Made by a program: the position numbers and the translations under genes. A stretch of DNA of 57,207 nt from an uncultured Campylobacter sp. (GTDB taxonomy: Bacteria; Campylobacterota; Campylobacteria; Campylobacterales; Campylobacteraceae): contig NZ_CALIMY010000101.1 in NCBI RefSeq assembly GCF_938045205.1, positions 1-57,207 of the forward strand, written 5' to 3'. Within the stretch, counting starts at the first letter, position 1. Every line of letters starts with the position of its first letter. The notes below the pieces were generated by a model. The model saw only the letters and a list, made by a program, of their open reading frames with translations. It searched no databases and had not been told where the DNA came from. Positions 52,527 to 57,207 of the stretch are shown here, piece after piece.

Positions 52527-53005
52527 TACTTTCAGCCGCGCTAATTGCGGGCTCCTGCGCGACTACTCTTAGCGCCGCGCAGGAGCAGGTCGAGGTCACG
52601 GCGGATAATTTTTTCGCCGACGAGATCAAGCAGATCAGCGTGCTGACGGGCAACGTTCGCATCAAAAAGGGCGCTTACGATACGCTAAATTCCGATAAAG
52701 TGACGATCTACTTCGACGCCAAGCGCCAGCCTACCAAATATGTCGCGACGGGAAACGCAAATTTTAAAATTTTACTCAATCAAAAGCATTACGACGGCAA
52801 GGGCGGCGTACTGACCTACGATCCGACTATCGAGGCCTACACGCTCGAAAACAACGCCTATCTGCATGAGGCCGAGACCAAAAAGGAGGTTTACGGCGAT
52901 AAGATCATCGTAAATCGCCAAAAGGGCACCTACGAAGTAAAGAGCGGCGGCGGCGAGAAAAAGCCCGTGCGTCTGATCTTTCAGGTCGAAGATCAAAACA
53001 AATGA
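52490..53005 (+). CDS. lptA: LPS transport periplasmic protein LptA
   Basis: A 171-residue periplasmic bridge protein of the Lpt machine. A signal peptide (LILSAALIAGSCATTLSAAQ) is followed by the OstA/LptA-type repeats: EVTADNFFADEIKQISVLTGNVRIKKG, YVATGNANFKILLNQKHYDGKGGVLTYDP and VYGDKIIVNRQKGTYEVKSGGGEKKPVRL. Start follows AAAGGA inside the lptC gene, and its stop overlaps the engB ATG (ATGA). Translational coupling of the three genes is likely. Confidence 0.92.
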   Translation: MVFNKRSKLYKLILSAALIAGSCATTLSAAQEQVEVTADNFFADEIKQISVLTGNVRIKKGAYDTLNSDKVTIYFDAKRQPTKYVATGNANFKILLNQKHYDGKGGVLTYDPTIEAYTLENNAYLHEAETKKEVYGDKIIVNRQKGTYEVKSGGGEKKPVRLIFQVEDQNK

Positions 53006-53901
53006 TCTATCCTAGCAGCGCGCAGTTTATCACCTCCGCCGCAAATATCGCGGGTGCGCCCGAGTTTGCGATGAGCGAAGTGGCGTTTTTGGGGCGTTCC
53101 AACGTCGGCAAAAGCAGCCTGATAAACGCGCTTACCGGGCGCAAAAATCTAGCCAAATCAAGCTCGACGCCGGGCAAAACGCAGCTGATAAATTTTTTCG
53201 AAGTTAAATTTAAACAAAAGCTTGCCGCAGACTCGGACGGCTCGCAAAATGAAACATCGCTAGATTTAGCAAGCAAAGAGGCTTTAAGCTCGGCTGCGAA
53301 TTGCGCGCAAGATCACGCGGAGGCTGCGGCGTCTGCGCAAAATTCCAAGCAGGATTTCGTTTTAAATTTAAAAAGCGCTTCGGCGGATTTTAGATCGGAT
53401 CGCGACGCAGATCTTGCGGCGGGTTCCGCGCCGAATTCCGCGCAAAGCTCCGAATTAAATTTGAGCGACAGATCCGCGCTAAGCTTAGCGGGCAACCCCG
53501 CCTTTTCGGATCTTGCAAGCTTGGGTGAAAATATCTCTTTGATCTTCGTGGATCTGCCTGGGTTCGGATACGCTAAGGTTTCTAAAAAACTGCATTATAT
53601 CTGGCAAAAAAATCTCGACGAGTTCATCAAAGAGCGCCTAAATATCAAGCTTTTCGTCCATCTCATCGACGCGAGGCAGTTTGATCTTACGATAGATAAA
53701 AATTTGCAAAACTATCTCGCTAGTTTTCTGCGCGGCGATCAAAAGGTCGTGAGGCTCTACACCAAAGCCGACAAGCTCAACCAAAGCGAGCGCGCAAAGC
53801 TTTTGAGGCACGATCCGCAGGCGGTTTTGGTCTCTACGCTGAAGGGCGGCGGGCTGCAAAAAGCGCGCGAGATCATCGTGCACGGGGCGTTTGGATTATG
53901 A
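53002..53901 (+). CDS. engB: GTPase EngB (YihA/YsxC) with ~100-residue insertion
   Basis: A ribosome-assembly GTPase of 299 residues; family members are usually about 200. G1 is GRSNVGKSS (31-39), the G2 region is STPGKTQLINFFEV (55-68), G3 is VDLPGFGYAKVSKK (D184), and G4 is LYTKADKLN. Between G2 and G3, residues about 74-175 are an Ala/Ser/Asn-rich insertion with AQNS, APNSAQSSELNL and similar words encoded by AATTCC and AAATTT. It falls where the strand-2/strand-3 hairpin lies, away from the nucleotide, so the enzyme could remain active. Frame and flanking motifs are intact. Confidence 0.93.
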   Translation: MIYPSSAQFITSAANIAGAPEFAMSEVAFLGRSNVGKSSLINALTGRKNLAKSSSTPGKTQLINFFEVKFKQKLAADSDGSQNETSLDLASKEALSSAANCAQDHAEAAASAQNSKQDFVLNLKSASADFRSDRDADLAAGSAPNSAQSSELNLSDRSALSLAGNPAFSDLASLGENISLIFVDLPGFGYAKVSKKLHYIWQKNLDEFIKERLNIKLFVHLIDARQFDLTIDKNLQNYLASFLRGDQKVVRLYTKADKLNQSERAKLLRHDPQAVLVSTLKGGGLQKAREIIVHGAFGL

Positions 53902-54013
53902 AATTTCTAAATTTAAATACGTTAAATTTTGCGGCGCAGAATTTCAAAATAATTAAATTTAGAGGATATAAAATGCGCCGCGAAGATCGCGCAAAGATTA
54001 GGGAAAATTTTAG

Positions 54014-54829
54014 ATGATACGGCTAAAAAAGGCGCGCCTTTGCGACATTTCGCGTATGCAGGAGCTCGTAAAAGAGGAGGTTCAAAACGGCGTGATCTTG
54101 CCGCTTGAAAGCGATGAGATCGCTGCTAATATCCGCTCATACGTGCTGGCGTTTAGCTGCGATTCTAAGGCGGATACGAGCTTTTATTCTAAAGAGAATT
54201 CCGATTTAAATTTAGCCGAGAATTCTGATTTAAATTTAGCGCACGGCTCGGATTTAAATTTAATCCAAAGCTCCGCCGCAAATTTTGCCGAAATTACTTC
54301 TGAAAATTCCGCCGAAAATGCCGCGGGCAATTTCGCATCGCAACGAGATATGTCTCAAAATAGCGCGCCACGAAATAGCGCAGCGCAAGCCGTATCCGGG
54401 GCGGGAAGTGCGCAAGCAGACAAAGAGCAAATTTTACGGAGCGAGTATTCGCAAGAAGCAAGCGTTTTTCAAACCGAACGTTCGCAGCCCTGCGAATCGC
54501 AGTGCTTAAAAGAAGCCGAAATTTTAGCGGGCTTTGCTTCGCTTAAAATTTTTAACGCCGATCTTGCCGAGGTGCGCTCGCTCATCGTCGCTCCGCAGTT
54601 TCGCAGGCGGGGCATTGCTAGGGCGATCGTAAATGAGCTGCTAGACGAGGCGAAATTTTACGGGCTAAAAAGCGTATTTACGCTCACCTATCAAAAGGAA
54701 TTTTTTGGGCGCCTCGGTTTTACCGAAATCCCAAAGGATGAGCTGCCCGCGCAAAAAATTTGGGCCGATTGTATTAAATGTAAAAAGTTTCCGGTATGCA
54801 ACGAAATCGCACTTATCTATACCTTATAG
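54014..54829 (+). CDS. GNAT N-acetyltransferase with ~115-residue insertion
   Basis: An acetyltransferase of 271 residues; similar short enzymes are about 150. The fold begins MIRLKKARLCDISRMQELV and resumes at EAEILAGFASLKIF. The acetyl-CoA site is VRSLIVAPQFRRRGIARAIVNELL (residues 187-210), followed by TLTYQKEFFGRLGFTEI. The C-terminal CIKCKKFPVCNE resembles short ArgA-type N-acetylglutamate synthases. Residues about 51-165 are a Ser/Asn/Ala insertion that starts with three eight-residue repeats (ENSDLNLA). In this neighbourhood, arginine biosynthesis is possible but unproven. Confidence 0.85.
   Translation: MIRLKKARLCDISRMQELVKEEVQNGVILPLESDEIAANIRSYVLAFSCDSKADTSFYSKENSDLNLAENSDLNLAHGSDLNLIQSSAANFAEITSENSAENAAGNFASQRDMSQNSAPRNSAAQAVSGAGSAQADKEQILRSEYSQEASVFQTERSQPCESQCLKEAEILAGFASLKIFNADLAEVRSLIVAPQFRRRGIARAIVNELLDEAKFYGLKSVFTLTYQKEFFGRLGFTEIPKDELPAQKIWADCIKCKKFPVCNEIALIYTL
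54194..54265 (+). repeat. Three 24-bp tandem repeats in the acetyltransferase gene
   Basis: Three units encode ENSDLNLA, ENSDLNLA and HGSDLNLI (residues 61-84). Each contains one GAATTC-like word and one AAATTT word. The first two differ by two silent changes at the ends of codons. Confidence 0.9.
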
Positions 54830-55284
54830 CGGACACGCTTTTTAGCGCGGGAGTTCTTTTCTACCTGCTTCTAAGTGCGGTGTATAGAGGCTTGCCGCCG
54901 CTGATCGGGTTTTTTTTCACGGCGATGGTGGTGCAAAAATACGAAAACGACGTGAAATTTAAAAAGTTCGGCTTTACCTGGTTTTTCTCTATTTTTTATC
55001 TATTTTGCGCCGAGCAGATCCACGGATTTAACCTATTTAGCGTGGCTATCGCGTATTGTATATTTTATTTCGTGGTCTATGAAAACTCATTTAAGTATAT
55101 TAAATTTAGGAATTTTTTGATCTGCTTTTACGTGATGATTAGCTATGTTTTGATCTTTGTGGTGAGCAACGCGATCTCGGCGATCAAAAAGAGCGAGTAT
55201 CTGCCACTAAGCGGCGAGTATTTAAATTACATCGTGATTGAAATTTTGCTTGCTCTGCTCTTTTTTAAGGGGCGGCTGGTATGA
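54796..55284 (+). CDS. MreD-like membrane protein
   Basis: A 162-residue protein with about five hydrophobic helices (for example TLFSAGVLFYLLLSAVY and FNLFSVAIAYCIFYFVV). It sits directly before the PBP2 gene, overlapping it by four bases, and a comparable protein (Cj0651, from memory) sits there in C. jejuni. By position and topology it is a candidate MreD-type component of the elongation machinery, but I see no diagnostic motif. Start overlaps the acetyltransferase by 34 bases. Confidence 0.7.
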   Translation: MQRNRTYLYLIADTLFSAGVLFYLLLSAVYRGLPPLIGFFFTAMVVQKYENDVKFKKFGFTWFFSIFYLFCAEQIHGFNLFSVAIAYCIFYFVVYENSFKYIKFRNFLICFYVMISYVLIFVVSNAISAIKKSEYLPLSGEYLNYIVIEILLALLFFKGRLV

Positions 55285-57101
55285 GGCTAAAGTTCGTATT
55301 CGTATTCGTGATACTATTTTTTAGTATGCTTTTGGTTAGAATTTATTATCTTTCGATCAAATCGAACGAATTCTACGAGCAGGTCGCTAAAAACAACGTC
55401 ATCTCCACCGAATACATCCCGCCGGTGCGCGGTCAAATTTTAGACGCCAAAGGCCGCCCGCTCGCGATAAACAATCTCGGCTTTTCGCTATCCATCGCGC
55501 CGCATCTAAAAGACGCCGCGCTACAAAGCGAGCTAAACAACATCTCGCGCTACTTCAAAGATCTCAACGTCACCGCGATGAGCAAGAGCTACAAGGACGC
55601 GAATTCCGCTTACAATCAAGACTTTATCGAAGTCGTGCCGTTTTTGGACTACAACGCCACGATAGAGCATTTTGCAAGCCTAAGCCTGCACGAAAATATT
55701 AAAATTTCGCCCGCTTCGCAGCGCTTCTATCCTTACGGCGCGCTTGCTTCGCACATCATCGGCTACGTCGGCCGCGCCAATAAAAAAGATATTCAAAACA
55801 ACCCTCTAAGCGCGCTTACCGGATACAACGGCAGAAGCGGCGTCGAGGGGTATTATAACGAGCTTTTGCAGGGTAGCAAAGGCGAGCGCAAGACGAAGGT
55901 TACGGCGCTAAATCAGGTCGTGGAGGAGATCTCGATGCAGGAGCCCAGCAGCAGTGAAATTTCGCTTACCATCGATCTTGAGCTGCAAAAATACCTCGAG
56001 GAAATTTTTAAAGACAAGGACGGCGTAGCGATAGTGATGGATCTGCGCGACGGTGCTATCATCGCGGCGGGCAGCTTCCCCGAGTACGATCTAAACACCT
56101 TCGTGGGCGGAATTTCGCAGACGCAGTGGGATGAGCTGATAAAAGACCCGCGCCATCCTTTTACGAATAAGCTCGTAAATGGCCTCTATCCGCCGGGCTC
56201 CGTAATTAAAATGGCAGTGGGGATGAGTTTTTTAAACAGCGGCAAGATCAACGAAAACTGGAGCGTGTTTTGCAGCGGCGCGATAGAGCTTGGAGGGCGT
56301 AAATTTCGCTGCTGGAAGAGCTGGGGTCACGGGCGTGTGAGCCTAGTAGAAGCGATTAAAGGCAGCTGCGACGTGTATTTTTACGAAGGCTCACTACTGG
56401 TGGGGATCGACTATATGTCCGCGTATCTGCAGCGTCTGGGTTTCGGTAGCAAAACGGGCGTCGATCTGCCCAATGAGTTTGTAGGCACGATGCCTAATAA
56501 GGCCTGGAAAATGCAGAAATTTAAGCGCGCGTGGTATCAGGGTGAGACGGTCAATGCCTCGATCGGCCAGGGCGACGTGCTCGTCACCCCTATGCAGGTA
56601 GCTAAAAACACCGCACAGATCGCCTCGGGCAAGGCTATCACGCCGCATTTTTTAAAAAGCATCGACGGCAAGCCGGTGGAATTTACCCCTACCGAGCTTT
56701 TCACGCCGAAAGAAAAGGCGCAGCTGCCCCTCGTGAGGCGCGGCATGTATGAGGTCGGCAACAACCCGGACGGAGGCACCGCCTACAAGCTCATCCATAC
56801 CGCAGTAGTGCCTCTAGCGGTCAAGACGGGCACCGCGCAGGTCGTAGGAATCTCGCAGACTACCAAAAAGCGAATGAAAGAGGCCGATATGGACTACTTC
56901 CACCGCTCGCATGCATGGATGACGAGCTTTGGGCCGTACGATAAGCCGCAATACGCCGTAACCGTGCTCGTAGAACACGGCGGCGGAGGCGGAAGCGCAG
57001 CAGGTCCAGTGATAATGCAAATCTACGAAAAGCTCGTCCAGATGGGCTACATCGATGCTAATGCAACGACTAGCAAAGACAGCGCAAAGAAGACGAAGTA
57101 A
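55281..57101 (+). CDS. mrdA: Penicillin-binding protein 2 (cell elongation transpeptidase)
   Basis: A 606-residue class B PBP. One N-terminal membrane helix (FVFVFVILFFSMLLVRIYYL) is followed by the dimerisation region with RGQILDAKGRPLAINN. The transpeptidase domain has the catalytic Ser in PPGSVIKMAVG (SxxK, near residue 312), SCDVYFYEG (SxN-equivalent, near 365) and VKTGTAQVVG (KTG, near 515). It crosslinks peptidoglycan during side-wall growth with RodA and MreCD. The ATG overlaps the MreD-like stop (ATGA). Confidence 0.96.
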   Translation: MRLKFVFVFVILFFSMLLVRIYYLSIKSNEFYEQVAKNNVISTEYIPPVRGQILDAKGRPLAINNLGFSLSIAPHLKDAALQSELNNISRYFKDLNVTAMSKSYKDANSAYNQDFIEVVPFLDYNATIEHFASLSLHENIKISPASQRFYPYGALASHIIGYVGRANKKDIQNNPLSALTGYNGRSGVEGYYNELLQGSKGERKTKVTALNQVVEEISMQEPSSSEISLTIDLELQKYLEEIFKDKDGVAIVMDLRDGAIIAAGSFPEYDLNTFVGGISQTQWDELIKDPRHPFTNKLVNGLYPPGSVIKMAVGMSFLNSGKINENWSVFCSGAIELGGRKFRCWKSWGHGRVSLVEAIKGSCDVYFYEGSLLVGIDYMSAYLQRLGFGSKTGVDLPNEFVGTMPNKAWKMQKFKRAWYQGETVNASIGQGDVLVTPMQVAKNTAQIASGKAITPHFLKSIDGKPVEFTPTELFTPKEKAQLPLVRRGMYEVGNNPDGGTAYKLIHTAVVPLAVKTGTAQVVGISQTTKKRMKEADMDYFHRSHAWMTSFGPYDKPQYAVTVLVEHGGGGGSAAGPVIMQIYEKLVQMGYIDANATTSKDSAKKTK

Positions 57102-57207
57102 GATGGAATTTTAAAATTATAAAATTTTAGAATTCCGCCTGTCCTTCGCGGGCTTGGAATTTTATCTAGCTTCCATGGGTTTGAAATTTTAAAATTTCGT
57201 GCAGGCT
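57102..57207. repeat. AATT-word tail at the window end
   Basis: The 106 bases after mrdA are mainly AAAATTTTA, GAATTCC and GAAATTTTAAAATTTC words with a GC-rich piece between. It mirrors the left end of the window. Confidence 0.6.

Noticed and set aside
1..57207. tRNA, rRNA, tmRNA or insertion sequences
   Set aside because: No T-loop consensus (GGTTCGAAT-type) in a cloverleaf context, no rRNA words and no transposase motifs were seen.

Overview
The window looks like a Campylobacter chromosome of the relatively GC-rich group (C. gracilis, showae, rectus type); the genus is an inference from gene content and order. Supporting blocks that match the C. jejuni arrangement as I remember it are atpB / small membrane protein / gatB / gpsA, divergent tupA and tupBC, hrcA-grpE-dnaK, a CiaD-like gene before cca, and kdsC-lptC-lptA-engB-acetyltransferase-MreD-like-PBP2. 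Genes use G/C-ending codons, while gaps between genes are crowded with AATT words such as AAATTT, AAAATTTT and GAATTC. I see no tRNA, rRNA, transposase or prophage gene.

Layout. 1-3.1 kb: a cation-diffusion-facilitator exporter with a small upstream ORF, then a cupin / NAD(P)-oxidoreductase / Rrf2-regulator cluster with a consensus promoter between two matching operator-like repeats. 3.2-6.1 kb: an AT-rich ankyrin-type membrane protein and a class V aminotransferase. 6.7-9.6 kb: tungstate importer. 10.1-13.4 kb: hrcA-grpE-dnaK with a CIRCE element. 14-20.2 kb: atpB, gatB, gpsA, uraA. 20.4-21.8 kb: a DKNYY-like membrane protein. 22.36-23.36 kb: CRISPR array 1. 23.6-34.9 kb: rpoD, leuD-leuB, CiaD-like gene, cca, trmL, a nuclease and glyS. 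35-44.3 kb: a complete type I-B CRISPR-Cas locus (cas6, then cas8b-cas7-cas5-cas3-cas4-cas2-cas1) followed by array 2. 44.3-45.9 kb: a degraded stretch with an HTH protein, a 44-residue ORF and a third, decayed array of mixed repeats. 46-57 kb: ppk2, dsbD, hisB, a PstS-like operon and the envelope block ending in PBP2.

Two themes stand out. First, several conserved proteins (TupC, the CiaD homologue, DsbD, EngB, an acetyltransferase) and one unrecognised ORF carry Asn/Ser/Ala-rich in-frame additions built from the same AATTC/AATTT words that fill the intergenic DNA. In TupC this is an exact five-residue period of 17 Asn residues. This looks like an AATT-word minisatellite that expands within genes where the protein tolerates it. 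Second, the CRISPR locus preserves a readable history: two arrays with different repeats but homologous leaders, a one-base deletion in the younger repeats of array 1, chimeric repeats in the third array, and a cas operon that changes base composition between effector and adaptation genes.
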